DNA from: Selenomonadaceae bacterium
GTDB lineage: Bacteria > Bacillota > Negativicutes > Selenomonadales > Selenomonadaceae
NCBI GenBank assembly: GCA_024698045.1
Contig: JAILRS010000028.1
Coordinates: 1 to 64,000 of the forward strand
Direction of reading: 5' to 3'
Length of the DNA: 64,000 nucleotides
Shown here one piece after another: positions 46,393 through 54,866 of this stretch. The notes beneath the pieces were generated by a model, which did not search any database, was not told the origin of the DNA, and was given only the letters and a program-made list of their open reading frames with translations. A program made the translations under genes and the position numbers. Position 1 is the first letter of the stretch. The number at the start of each line of letters is the position of its first letter.

Positions 46393-47325
46393 ATGCTTTA
46401 CAATACGCTGATGATAATGAGCAAGATAATTCGATTAATACCCTATGACGTGTTACTTTTTTTGGGTCGCGTCTTAGGGAATTTGTATTACATGCTTGTC
46501 AAAAAACAGCGTGAGCGAGCAGTAGCGCAGATGATGCCGGCGTTGAATATCGGCGAAGAGGAAGCGCGTCAACTCGTGCGAAAATCTTTCGTGAATTTGG
46601 CGCGCAATGTGCTGGATATATTTTACATGCCGAATCTGAACGAAAAAAATTTATCGGAATACATAGAAATAGATCATCTCGAACGCATGAAATCGGCACT
46701 TGCCGAAGGTCATGGCGTCGTAGTGTTGACGGGTCATATCGGTACGTGGGAATGGTTGAGCGCGTCATTTACATTGAACGGATTGCCCGTGACGGCGATA
46801 GCGAAATTGCAACCAAATGCGGAGTATTCGCGAGTGCTGGACGATTTACGCGCAACGATTCACGTGGAAATATTTAACCGCGGAACAAATGAATTACGCG
46901 CGGCAGGACGAGCATTGAAGGACGGAAAAATTTTGGGCTTTTTGGCGGATCAAGATGCGGGACCGGGCGGAGCGTTTATAAATTTTCTGGGTAAGGTAGC
47001 ATCAACGCCGTTGGGACCTGCGGTTTTCTCAAGACGTTTCAACGCGCCCGTAGTGCCTGCATTTATAATTCGTAAGGAAGACGGTCGGCATATTGTGAAA
47101 ATCGGTGAGCCAATGCATTTCGAGGATACGGGCGACACCGATGCCGATTTATTACGCTTCACGGAGAAAATGACTGCAATATTGGAAAACGTAATACGCG
47201 AAAATCCGACGCAATGGCTGTGGTTTCAAAAACGTTGGAACACGCCGCCCGAACGTCAAAACAAAAATAAACATCACACGGTAAAAGTGCGAAAAGAAGC
47301 GGCGTCGGAGGCAGATGAATCATGA
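46393..47325 (+). CDS. lpxL: Lipid A biosynthesis lauroyl acyltransferase (LpxL/HtrB family)
   Basis: This inner-membrane enzyme adds secondary acyl chains to KDO-lipid A. A membrane segment near residues 5-35 precedes the catalytic motif GHIGTWEW (Hx4E). LADQDAGPGGAFINFLGK and a later PVVPAFIIRK match the family. It has 310 residues. It lies 19 bp after kdsC and overlaps lptC by 4 bp. The C-terminal ~25 residues are basic and probably disordered. Confidence 0.93.
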   Translation: MLYNTLMIMSKIIRLIPYDVLLFLGRVLGNLYYMLVKKQRERAVAQMMPALNIGEEEARQLVRKSFVNLARNVLDIFYMPNLNEKNLSEYIEIDHLERMKSALAEGHGVVVLTGHIGTWEWLSASFTLNGLPVTAIAKLQPNAEYSRVLDDLRATIHVEIFNRGTNELRAAGRALKDGKILGFLADQDAGPGGAFINFLGKVASTPLGPAVFSRRFNAPVVPAFIIRKEDGRHIVKIGEPMHFEDTGDTDADLLRFTEKMTAILENVIRENPTQWLWFQKRWNTPPERQNKNKHHTVKVRKEAASEADES

Positions 47326-47903
47326 GCACACGCGGGAAAATATTTGCGGCAATAGCGACGATTTTTTTTGTGTGCTTGGTAGTGTGGGCAGTGCGTACCG
47401 TGCCCGATGCTCCGCCGTTCCAGGAAAAGATAGAACCGCCCAAAGTCATGGAATACGAAGGCAATACAATCGTCGAGGAGAAAGACGGAAAAATAATTTG
47501 GGAATTGAGTTCGGATAAAATTCGCGTCGATTCGACAACACAGGATATCGAACTTACAGGCGTCAAGGGAAAATTTTATCAGTACGAACAGGGCGAAGAC
47601 GGCGAAGAAGTAAAGACATGGGAACTAATCGCCAAGACCGGAATTTATTATCAGGTTGACAGTAAAGTCTACGTTGAGGGCGATGTGGATTTTTCCAACA
47701 GCGACGGCGCAAAACTCAAATGTGACAGCCTTGAATGGTTATCGAAAGACGACAAAGTGTATGCCAACGGAAATGTAAAAATATCCAAAGAGGATATGAG
47801 AGCATACGGCGATATGGCTTATTCGGATAACGGTTTTGAACATTTCGGGCTTGTGGGTAACGCAAAAGTTTTAAAGGGCGTCGAGGACGACGAAGATATT
47901 TGA
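47322..47903 (+). CDS. lptC: LPS export protein LptC
   Basis: This bitopic inner-membrane protein receives LPS from LptBFG and hands it to LptA. One N-terminal membrane segment (about residues 7-24) is followed by a periplasmic beta-jellyroll domain. The protein has 193 residues, with GKFYQY and VDFSNSDGAKLKCDSL strands typical of the YrbK fold. The start overlaps the lpxL stop (ATGA). Sequence conservation in this family is low, so position supports the call. Confidence 0.88.
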   Translation: MSTRGKIFAAIATIFFVCLVVWAVRTVPDAPPFQEKIEPPKVMEYEGNTIVEEKDGKIIWELSSDKIRVDSTTQDIELTGVKGKFYQYEQGEDGEEVKTWELIAKTGIYYQVDSKVYVEGDVDFSNSDGAKLKCDSLEWLSKDDKVYANGNVKISKEDMRAYGDMAYSDNGFEHFGLVGNAKVLKGVEDDEDI

Positions 47904-47940
47904 TATAATCCCTGTAAAAAAATTCGTGGGGAGTTTGAAG

Positions 47941-48972
47941 ATGACTACGATAAAAAAAATCTGCGCAGCGATGGCGGCAACAATGGTCGTCAGTTCTTCG
48001 GCAATGTTAATCGTTTCGGCGGAACCTGTCGAAAAGGAAAAATTGCCTTCCGAAGTAAATGCCGACGTTATCGAATACGATATGAAAACCGGATTGGTAA
48101 CGGCGGAAGGAAATATCTTACTCAAGCACGGTACGACAAAGGCGACGGGTCTACACGCGCTTTTTAATGTGAATACGAAAGAGGCACATTTAATCGGCGA
48201 CGTAATAGTAGTGCGTGAGGATATGCGTATAACTTGCAATTCTCTGATAAATAACGGTCAGGGACATATGGCGGCGGACGGGAATGTAATAGCGATACAA
48301 ACTGTTACTCCGACGGAAAAATATCCCGAAGGAGATACGCGAACATTCACGGGCGAACACGTCGATTATTTCCCCGATGATAAGAAACATGTCGTGATAC
48401 CTGCCGGCGGTATGGCAGAAAGTAAAGTAGAGGGAACATTTACCGCCGATCATATGGAAGGCTGGATTGACGACGAACATTATATCGGCACGGGTAACGC
48501 GCATTTGGTGAGCAAGACGCGCAATTTGGAGGCAGGCGGCAATCAAGTCGATTATTCGGGCAAAGAGGCCGGCAAAGCAGTCCTTTCGGGTAATGCATGG
48601 GCGTATCAAGATAACAATACAATTCGCGGCAATCGTCTTGTCGTTTACATGGCGGACGACGGAAATTTAAAGGCGGAGGCTCCTCCGAAACTTGACTTGT
48701 CTCAATTCCCGAATCCGTTCGCAATCGACAGTAAACCGGTAGAAAATAAATCTGCGCAGGTTACGGATAAAACCGTAGAAAAAATTTCCGAAGATGTTGA
48801 TAAAGTTTCCGAGGACATCAAAAAAGTTACCGGCGAAAAAAATGTTGATAACAAGGCGGTTGAAATTGACAAACCGTTCGGCAATAAGGTTACCGAAGAA
48901 AAATCCGCGGAAGAAGATATAACAATCAATCCCGAAGATATAAAAAACGAGGCGGCCGAAAATGAACATTGA
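47941..48972 (+). CDS. lptA: LPS transport periplasmic protein LptA (OstA-like) with long acidic tail
   Basis: This periplasmic bridge protein carries LPS to the outer membrane. A signal peptide (about residues 1-28) precedes an OstA domain that runs further than usual, with repeating beta strands to about residue 240 (VNADVIEYDMKTGLVTAEGN at the start). The last ~100 residues are a Glu/Lys/Asp/Val-rich tail with repeated EKISED-DKVSED-like segments, not part of the fold. E. coli LptA is about 185 residues. ATG 47941 has GGGGAG upstream. lptB overlaps by 11 bp. Confidence 0.88.
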   Translation: MTTIKKICAAMAATMVVSSSAMLIVSAEPVEKEKLPSEVNADVIEYDMKTGLVTAEGNILLKHGTTKATGLHALFNVNTKEAHLIGDVIVVREDMRITCNSLINNGQGHMAADGNVIAIQTVTPTEKYPEGDTRTFTGEHVDYFPDDKKHVVIPAGGMAESKVEGTFTADHMEGWIDDEHYIGTGNAHLVSKTRNLEAGGNQVDYSGKEAGKAVLSGNAWAYQDNNTIRGNRLVVYMADDGNLKAEAPPKLDLSQFPNPFAIDSKPVENKSAQVTDKTVEKISEDVDKVSEDIKKVTGEKNVDNKAVEIDKPFGNKVTEEKSAEEDITINPEDIKNEAAENEH

Positions 48973-49681
48973 GGCGCGGAAATTGGTCAAGTCGTTCAAA
49001 GGGCGTACGGTTGTAAACGAAGTATCACTGAAAGTTGAAACGGGACAAGTTGTCGGATTATTGGGACCGAACGGCGCAGGCAAAACAACTTCATTCTATA
49101 TGATAGTCGGATTGGAACGCCCCGATTCGGGCGAAGTTTTTATTTCCGATGTTAACATATCGAAACTGCCGATGTACCGCCGCGCAGAATTGGGGATAAG
49201 TTATCTGACACAAGAGGCATCGATTTTCCGCAAGCTGACAGTCAAAGAAAACATCATGGCGATTTTGGAAACATTGGATTTGAATAAAGAGCAGCGTAAC
49301 CAAAAACTTGATGAACTGCTAAACGAATTCAGCATAAAACACGTGGCGACGCGTAAGGGAACAGAATTATCGGGCGGTGAGCGGCGACGCGTGGAAATCG
49401 CGCGGTGTTTGGCACTTGAGCCGAAATTTATTTTGCTTGACGAACCTTTTGCCGGTGTCGATCCGTTGGCTGTCGCCGATATTCAAGAAATCATCAAGTA
49501 CCTGAAAAATCGCGGCATGGGTATTTTGATAACAGATCATAACGTCCGCGAAACTTTGCATATCGTAGATCACGCTTATATTTTGAGTGAAGGCAAAATT
49601 TTGCTCGAGGGTTCCGCGGAAGAAATTGCCAACAGTGAAATTGCCAAAAAATTCTATCTCGGAGCCAACTTTACTTTGTAA
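48962..49681 (+). CDS. lptB: LPS export ABC transporter ATP-binding protein LptB
   Basis: This cytosolic ATPase drives LPS extraction from the inner membrane. Walker A GPNGAGKTTS, signature LSGGERRRVE, Walker B FILLDEPFAGVDPLAV and ITDHNVRET are present. The length of 239 residues is typical. It overlaps the end of lptA by 11 bp, which suggests translational coupling. The permease gene follows 70 bp downstream. Confidence 0.96.
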   Translation: MNIEARKLVKSFKGRTVVNEVSLKVETGQVVGLLGPNGAGKTTSFYMIVGLERPDSGEVFISDVNISKLPMYRRAELGISYLTQEASIFRKLTVKENIMAILETLDLNKEQRNQKLDELLNEFSIKHVATRKGTELSGGERRRVEIARCLALEPKFILLDEPFAGVDPLAVADIQEIIKYLKNRGMGILITDHNVRETLHIVDHAYILSEGKILLEGSAEEIANSEIAKKFYLGANFTL

Positions 49682-49750
49682 GAAACGGCGTGATGTTATT
49701 AAAATTTTTATCGGATTGCGCGTTGCGCGAAACTCGGCGGGGGTATTTTA

Positions 49751-50845
49751 ATGCGCTTCAGGATACTTGACAGATATATTTTGCAGGAAGTTATATTTGC
49801 TTTTTTGTTTGCGATATGTGCGTTCACGGCGGTATTTATCGGCTCGGGGACGCTCTTTAAAATTTCAAGGTATATCACTGATTACGGCGCAAGTTTTACT
49901 TCCGTACTGAAAATTTTTGTTTACGGGCTGCCGAGTATAATCATGTGGACATTTCCGATGTCAATGCTATTGTCAACACTGCTGACATTCGGGCGTCTTT
50001 CCAGCTCCAGTGAAATTACCGCGATGAAGTCATGCGGAATAAGTTTCAGCAGAATAGCCGCGCCCGCGATTTTCCTCGGTGTCGTCGTCACAATAGTCGC
50101 GATTCTATTTAATGAACATGTTGTGCCGTGGGCTAATACCGCCTATAACAATGTTGTTTACTTTGAGATTCAGGGCAATACGGAATTAAAATCGCAGGAT
50201 CATATTATCGTTAAGGAAATTACGGGCGATAAGATACAGCGACTTGTTTACGCGCGCGAATACAAGGCAAGCGAAGAAAAATTGGAAGGCGTAACGATGC
50301 AAGTGTTTAACGAGGACGGCAAAGTTACACATGTGGAGAATGCGACTTATGCGGAGTGGAAAAATTCCGAGTGGATTATGCACGACGGAATGATTTACGA
50401 TTTGGATGACGAAGAGCGTACTCACACAATGAAATTCGATCGTCAAATTTTACCTGTCAAAGCAAGTCCACGGCAAATAGTCCGTGAGCAAAAGAAGACA
50501 GAAGAATTGACGATGGCGGAATTGAAAGCGCAAATAGAGATAATGAAATCGCAGTACGCCAATACAAATAAATTGGAAACGGAATTGTATCAGCGTATAA
50601 CAGTACCGATGGCAAGTTTGATTTTCGCGTTGATAGGTGTTCCGCTCGGTTTACAGCCGACAAGAACTCCGTCATCAATGGGTTTCGCGTTGAGTGTCGT
50701 AATAATTTTTCTGTACTATACAGTAATGACTTTGGCGAATGCAATCGCGCGTAGCGGAGCGATTCCGCCAATGTATGCCGTTTGGATTCCGAATATAATC
50801 GGATTGATAGCCGGCATTGTATTAATTTATCGAGCATCAAAATAA
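49751..50845 (+). CDS. LPS export permease, LptF/LptG (YjgP/YjgQ) family
   Basis: This inner-membrane permease of the LPS exporter has three N-terminal and three C-terminal membrane segments around a periplasmic beta-jellyroll domain (about residues 130-265). It has 364 residues. Typical features are LDRYILQEV at the start and PMASLIFALIGVPLGLQ. Only one such gene lies here, whereas proteobacteria use an LptF and LptG pair; the second may be elsewhere or this one may form a homodimer. It cannot be called F or G with confidence. Confidence 0.9.
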   Translation: MRFRILDRYILQEVIFAFLFAICAFTAVFIGSGTLFKISRYITDYGASFTSVLKIFVYGLPSIIMWTFPMSMLLSTLLTFGRLSSSSEITAMKSCGISFSRIAAPAIFLGVVVTIVAILFNEHVVPWANTAYNNVVYFEIQGNTELKSQDHIIVKEITGDKIQRLVYAREYKASEEKLEGVTMQVFNEDGKVTHVENATYAEWKNSEWIMHDGMIYDLDDEERTHTMKFDRQILPVKASPRQIVREQKKTEELTMAELKAQIEIMKSQYANTNKLETELYQRITVPMASLIFALIGVPLGLQPTRTPSSMGFALSVVIIFLYYTVMTLANAIARSGAIPPMYAVWIPNIIGLIAGIVLIYRASK

Positions 50846-50860
50846 ACGGAGGAAATTTAA

Positions 50861-51082
50861 GTGAGAAAATTTTTGATATCAGTAATTACGTTTGCAGCTA
50901 TTGTAACTACATTTGCTACGGTTTTATCAGCCGCTTACGTAGGTAACAGCAACACGGGAAAATTTCATTATTACGATTGTTATTTTGCAGGTAAGATGAA
51001 TCCCAACAACCGCATTAGTTTCAGCACACGTGACGAGGCAATTAACAGAGGTTATACTCCCTGTAAGCGTTGCAAGCCGTAA
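50861..51082 (+). CDS. Small secreted Cys/His-rich protein
   Basis: This 73-residue protein has a signal peptide (about residues 1-25) and then a compact domain with His36, Cys40, Cys68 and Cys71 (HYYDC ... CKRCKP), which looks like a zinc-binding HxxxC...CxxC site. The end motif EAINRGYTPCKRCKP resembles the Ada-like metal-binding tail found at the C-termini of some secreted nucleases; here it stands alone. GTG 50861 has GGAGG upstream. It is 15 bp after the LPS permease, so they may share a transcript. Its role is unknown. Confidence 0.75.
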   Translation: MRKFLISVITFAAIVTTFATVLSAAYVGNSNTGKFHYYDCYFAGKMNPNNRISFSTRDEAINRGYTPCKRCKP

Positions 51083-51088
51083 AATTTT

Positions 51089-51530
51089 TACTCCTTTCGT
51101 ACGGTTAACAAAAGGCAACGTGACGTTGCATCCTGAAATCGCGATTAGGTATTCGATAATCGAAAGAGATGACCGCGTTTGCAACGTATAGAATTTTCAG
51201 TGCGGCGGTTCCCCTTTCGTACGGTTAACAAAAGGAGTCAAAGTCAACTTAAGTTGCGATTAGTTTTTGCAGAACGTGGCGGCAGTTTCTAACTTAGTTA
51301 GGAAAAATTTTTTATTGGCTGTGAATACTTTTCTTTGCTCGTCCAAAGAAAAGTAACAAAAGAAAGGACGCCTCGCGGGGGCGGTAGTATTTAGTAGGCG
51401 AAGTGAGCAGGTAAAACATGTCGAGTGTGCCGCATACAAAACATCCATGTTTTGAGCGTGCGGCGGCCGCCCGTCCATGGGCGGCCTCTTCCGTAATCAA
51501 CACCCCAAGTCAATGTTACTTTTACTGTTG
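51089..51530. repeat. Intergenic palindromic repeat, mosaic R4 between the lpt cluster and fmt
   Basis: This copy is a mosaic. The first part (about 51089-51200) carries, on the plus strand, the terminal CCTTTCGTACGGTTAAC hairpin, the CAACGTGACGTTG palindrome and GATGACCGCG. A second CCTTTCGTACGGTTAAC element at about 51212 starts a full copy on the minus strand, with the TTATTGGCTGTGAATAC block, the hairpin at about 51329-51354, the ACATCCATGT palindrome (about 51437-51454) and the GC hairpin (about 51464-51486). It ends near CACCCCAAGTCAA. The 520-bp gap has no supported gene. Confidence 0.85.
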
Positions 51531-51602
51531 TGATTTTGAGAGTGTTTATTCTATTTGGTTGTCGAAAACTTTGGGCGGCAACCGCATTTCAAAGGAGCTA
51601 AT

Positions 51603-52532
51603 ATGAATAACTTAAGAGTCATTTTTATGGGTACGCCCGATTTTGCTATTCCGAGTTTGGCGTCATTAATTGACGAAACAAAAGTTATTTGCGTAGTGAC
51701 ACAACCAGATAAACCGAAGGGACGCGGTCATAAACTTCAGCCGTCACCGGTAAAAATTTTCGCCGAAGAAAATGACATCCCCGTTATTCAACCGATAAAA
51801 GTCAAAGCGCCCGAAGTAGTAGAGCAACTTGCGGCAATGAAACCCGATTTGATTGTCGTGGTGGCATTCGGTCAAATCCTTTCGCAGGAAATTTTAGATA
51901 TACCGCGTTTAGGTTGCATAAATGTTCATGCGTCATTGTTACCGAAATATCGAGGCGCGGCTCCCGTGGAATGGTCGATGATAAACGGCGAAAAAGTCAC
52001 GGGTATAACGACAATGCAGATGAATGCAGGATTAGATACGGGCGACATACTTTTATCCGAAGAAGTAAAAATCGGCGACGAAATGATTTTACCTGAATTG
52101 AGAGAACGATTAATGACGGTCGGCGCGGATTTATTAATGCAAACGATTTACAAGTTGAATATCGGAGAATTGCACCCGATAAAGCAAGATGACGCGCTTA
52201 TGACATACGCACCGATGTTGAAGAAAGACACGGGGTTAATTGATTGGCAGAAATCTGCGCAGGAGATAAACAATTTGATTCGCGGACTCTACGGCGGAGC
52301 ATACACATTTGAGCAGGAGAATAAATTTAAAATCTTCCGCGCACGAATCGCCGAAGAAAAAATTTCGTTGAAGTCAGGCGAGATAAAAGTAGACGGGCAA
52401 AAACTTTTTGTCGGGACGGGCGACGGCTTGATTGAAATTTTGGAGATACAGGCACCGAATGCAAAGAAGATGGGTACGGGCGATTATCTTCGCGGTCACA
52501 AGGTTGGTGAACGGTTTTGGACGAAAGAATAA
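51603..52532 (+). CDS. fmt: Methionyl-tRNA formyltransferase
   Basis: This enzyme formylates initiator methionyl-tRNA. The N-terminal domain has [12 protein letters not shown], the family motif [18 protein letters not shown] and [14 protein letters not shown] 51603 has AAAGGAG about 7 nt upstream; the longer frame would include that site. The product has 309 residues. The 3' end overlaps ruvB by 16 bp. No def or priA gene is next to it. Confidence 0.95.
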   Translation: MNNLRVIFMGTPDFAIPSLASLIDETKVICVVTQPDKPKGRGHKLQPSPVKIFAEENDIPVIQPIKVKAPEVVEQLAAMKPDLIVVVAFGQILSQEILDIPRLGCINVHASLLPKYRGAAPVEWSMINGEKVTGITTMQMNAGLDTGDILLSEEVKIGDEMILPELRERLMTVGADLLMQTIYKLNIGELHPIKQDDALMTYAPMLKKDTGLIDWQKSAQEINNLIRGLYGGAYTFEQENKFKIFRARIAEEKISLKSGEIKVDGQKLFVGTGDGLIEILEIQAPNAKKMGTGDYLRGHKVGERFWTKE

Positions 52533-53551
52533 TCGCAACCGACGAACAATCTGCCGACGATTGGCAATACAGTTTACGTCCGCGCCGATTGAGCGAATAC
52601 ATCGGGCAGGATAAAGTAAAACAAAATTTATCAATCTTCGTAAAGGCAGCAATGTCCAGACGCGAAGCATTGGATCACGTTTTACTCTATGGTCCCCCGG
52701 GTTTGGGCAAAACTACATTGGCGGCGATAGTTGCAAATGAATTGGGTGTAAACTTCCGTCAAACTTCGGGGCCTGCAATAGAACGTTCGGGAGATTTGGC
52801 GGCGATTTTGACCAATCTGCAAGAACGAGATGTATTATTCATAGATGAAATTCATCGCCTGAGTCGACAAGTCGAAGAGATTTTATATTCGGCAATGGAA
52901 GATTTTTCGTTAGACATAATAATCGGTAAAGGACCCTCGGCGCGAAGTATTCGGCTTGACATTGCGCCGTTTACTTTGATTGGAGCGACGACCAAGGCAG
53001 GCGCGTTATCGGCTCCGTTGCGCGACAGATTCGGAGTAATTTCGCGGCTTGAATACTATTCGGTCGACGCACTGACGGAAATAATCACACGAGCGGCGGA
53101 GATTTTGCGCATACCTATAGAGGCGAACGGGGCGCAGGAAATTGCAAGAAGATCGCGCGGCACACCGCGTATAGCCAACAGATTATTAAAACGTGTCCGC
53201 GATTTTGCGCAGGTTGAAGGTTCCGACATAATTACGGACGAAATTGCAGACCGTGCTTTACTTGCATTGGAAGTAGACCGCGCAGGTCTCGACCATACAG
53301 ACCGCCGTATGCTTGACGCTATGATAAAAAAATTTCGCGGCGGTCCCGTCGGGCTGGATACTATTGCCGCCTCCATCAGCGAAACACGCGAAACGATTGA
53401 AGATATTTACGAGCCGTATTTATTGCAGTTGGGATTCATTATGCGTACGCCGCGCGGCAGAGTCGTCACCGAATCGGGTTACCTGCATATGGGCGTCGCC
53501 TATCCGAAGAGCGATAACAAGCCGATTACGTTTGATTTTGAGGACGTTTGA
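52517..53551 (+). CDS. ruvB: Holliday junction helicase RuvB
   Basis: This AAA+ motor moves Holliday junctions with RuvA. Motifs are [16 protein letters not shown], Walker [10 protein letters not shown], Walker [11 protein letters not shown] and the arginine-finger region [16 protein letters not shown]. The product has 344 residues. It starts at TTG 52517 inside the last codons of fmt, so translation is probably coupled. ruvA and ruvC are not adjacent. Confidence 0.95.
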   Translation: MDERIIATDEQSADDWQYSLRPRRLSEYIGQDKVKQNLSIFVKAAMSRREALDHVLLYGPPGLGKTTLAAIVANELGVNFRQTSGPAIERSGDLAAILTNLQERDVLFIDEIHRLSRQVEEILYSAMEDFSLDIIIGKGPSARSIRLDIAPFTLIGATTKAGALSAPLRDRFGVISRLEYYSVDALTEIITRAAEILRIPIEANGAQEIARRSRGTPRIANRLLKRVRDFAQVEGSDIITDEIADRALLALEVDRAGLDHTDRRMLDAMIKKFRGGPVGLDTIAASISETRETIEDIYEPYLLQLGFIMRTPRGRVVTESGYLHMGVAYPKSDNKPITFDFEDV

Positions 53552-53582
53552 CCTTGACGGAAAAATTTTTTTAAAAAAGTAC

Positions 53583-53611
53583 TTGCAATCTTTAAAAATG
53601 TATGATACATT
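53583..53611 (+). promoter_or_regulatory. Promoter of the tRNA cluster
   Basis: TTGCAA (53583-53588) and TACATT (53606-53611) are 17 bp apart and lie just before the first tRNA at 53629. Confidence 0.5.
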
Positions 53612-53628
53612 ACAGCACGTTGGTTATC

Positions 53629-53704
53629 GGTTCGCTAGCTCAGTTGGTAGAGCACCTGACTTTTAATCAGGGTGTCCCGGATTCGAGTTCCGGGCGAGCC
53701 ACCA
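53629..53704 (+). tRNA. tRNA-Lys (UUU)
   Basis: A complete cloverleaf with acceptor GGTTCGC/GCGAGCC (one G-T pair), anticodon loop CTTTTAA giving UUU, and the T-loop TTCGAGT. CCA is encoded at the 3' end. Confidence 0.97.
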
Positions 53705-53712
53705 TATCGATT

Positions 53713-53784
53713 GGCGCCATCGTCAAGTGGTTAAGACACCGCCCTTTCACGGCGGGTTCGTGGGTTCGAATCCCGCTGGCGTCA
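53713..53784 (+). tRNA. tRNA-Glu (UUC)
   Basis: The acceptor GGCGCCA pairs with TGGCGTC, the anticodon stem is CCGCC/GGCGG with loop CTTTCAC giving UUC, and the T-loop is TTCGAAT. CCA is not encoded. Confidence 0.97.
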
Positions 53785-53792
53785 CTATAAAC

Positions 53793-53869
53793 GGCCCGGT
53801 AGTTTAGTTGGTTAGAATGCCGCCCTGTCACGGCGGAGGTCGTCGGTTCAAGTCCGATCCGGGTCGCCA
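53793..53869 (+). tRNA. tRNA-Asp (GUC)
   Basis: The acceptor GGCCCGG pairs with CCGGGTC, and the anticodon loop CTGTCAC gives GUC. G discriminator and encoded CCA are present. Confidence 0.97.
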
Positions 53870-53880
53870 TTTCATTTCTC

Positions 53881-53953
53881 GCCTCGGTACCTCAGTTGGT
53901 AGCGCAGGGGACTGAAAATGCCCGTGTCAGTGGTTCGATTCCGCTCTGAGGCA
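53881..53953 (+). tRNA. tRNA-Phe (GAA), with unusual stem mismatches
   Basis: The acceptor GCCTCGG pairs with CTGAGGC, the anticodon loop CTGAAAA gives GAA, and the T-arm is regular. The D stem reads CCTC/GCGC, with mismatches at 10-25 and 12-23, and the anticodon stem has a G-G at 30-40. The rest of the molecule is intact. CCA is not encoded. It may be functional or decaying. Confidence 0.85.
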
Positions 53954-53962
53954 TTCAAATTG

Positions 53963-53992
53963 AAAGCTCACTCATGCAGTGGGCTTTTTTAT
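53963..53992 (+). terminator. Terminator of the tRNA cluster
   Basis: A 10-bp stem AAAGCTCACT (53963-53972) with AGTGGGCTTT (53978-53987) closes a CATGC loop and is followed by T residues. Confidence 0.93.
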
Positions 53993-54029
53993 TTCTCCCG
54001 TGGTTGTAAAAAAATAAGCCGTCGATTTC

Positions 54030-54181
54030 GACAAGCCTACCAAAAATTTCACTGCAAAGTCATTGGTTGAAGTTGACGCCGATAAATTTTGCCGAACAGT
54101 CAAGCCGACAAGTTTTGTCACCGTCGCCGATAAGCCAACTAAAATTTTTCCGCAAAGTTATTCGTTGAAGTTGATGCCGAC
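54030..54181 (-). repeat. Imperfect direct repeat of the maf 3' end
   Basis: About 52 bp at 54129-54181 (last codons of maf, its stop and the sequence beyond) are echoed at 54030-54082, offset 99 bp, with roughly three quarters of the bases the same (AAGCC, AAAATTT, GCAAAGT, GTTGAAGTTGA, GCCGA in the same order). The 3' copy lies outside the gene. The rest of 53993-54157 shows no gene. Confidence 0.65.
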
Positions 54182-54721
54182 CGATTCCGCCAAACGTTTC
54201 AAACGATAAACCGGTAAGCCGACGACGTTAGACCAATCGCCGCAAATTTTTTCGATAAACTTCGTCGCGCCGCCCTGCAAGGCATAAGAGCCCGATTTAT
54301 CCAAAGGTTCGCCCGTCGCTACGTATTCGCGAATTTCCTCGGTTGTCATCTCCCCGAAAAATACTTCGGTCACTTCCGCCGCGGTAAAAATTTTCCCGTC
54401 GACGATTAACGCCAAGCCCGTTATGACTTCGTGACGATTCCCCGACAATTCCGCCAACATTTTTTCCGCACCCGCTATGCCGTCGGGTTTGCCGAAAATT
54501 TTCCCGTCCTTAACAACAATGGTATCCGCGCCTATAACAATCGCCTCTGGATTTTTTGCGGCGACCGATTGGGCTTTCATCACGGCATTTGTTACCGCCA
54601 AATCTTTCGGGTTATCGGATTGTTGTACCTCATCGGCATCGCTCACTTCCACGATAAAATTATCGCACAACTTTTTTAACAGCTCATGTCTTCGCGGCGA
54701 ACCCGAAGCTAAAATTATCAT
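54158..54721 (-). CDS. maf: Maf-type nucleoside triphosphate pyrophosphatase
   Basis: This house-cleaning enzyme hydrolyses non-canonical nucleoside triphosphates such as dTTP/UTP analogues; in Firmicutes it is linked to septum inhibition. Motifs are LASGSPRRHELLKKL at the start, GADTIV, GKP and SYALQGGATKFIEKI. ATG 54721 has GGGAGG 7 nt upstream; the open frame before it is not needed. The product has 187 residues. Its 3' end is partly duplicated downstream. Confidence 0.94.
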   Translation of the reverse strand: MIILASGSPRRHELLKKLCDNFIVEVSDADEVQQSDNPKDLAVTNAVMKAQSVAAKNPEAIVIGADTIVVKDGKIFGKPDGIAGAEKMLAELSGNRHEVITGLALIVDGKIFTAAEVTEVFFGEMTTEEIREYVATGEPLDKSGSYALQGGATKFIEKICGDWSNVVGLPVYRLKRLAESVGINFNE

Positions 54722-54804
54722 CACATTGCCTCCCAAAAAATTTTTCCCGAACATATTACCCGACCGCACGGGATTTGTCACTACCGTCGCGCCGCAGAAA
54801 ATTT

Positions 54805-54833
54805 TTGCAATTTGTTCCGCCACGGTTTACAAT
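54805..54833 (+). promoter_or_regulatory. Promoter of the unknown gene at 54867
   Basis: TTGCAA (54805-54810) and TACAAT (54828-54833) are 17 bp apart, 34 bp before the TTG start. Confidence 0.65.
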
Positions 54834-54866
54834 GAACGCGAAATTATTTTGAGGGGAGCAAGTATC

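Noticed and set aside
53667-53870. Minus-strand open frame across the tRNA cluster
   Set aside because: It is antisense to tRNA-Glu and tRNA-Asp; such frames are common false annotations.
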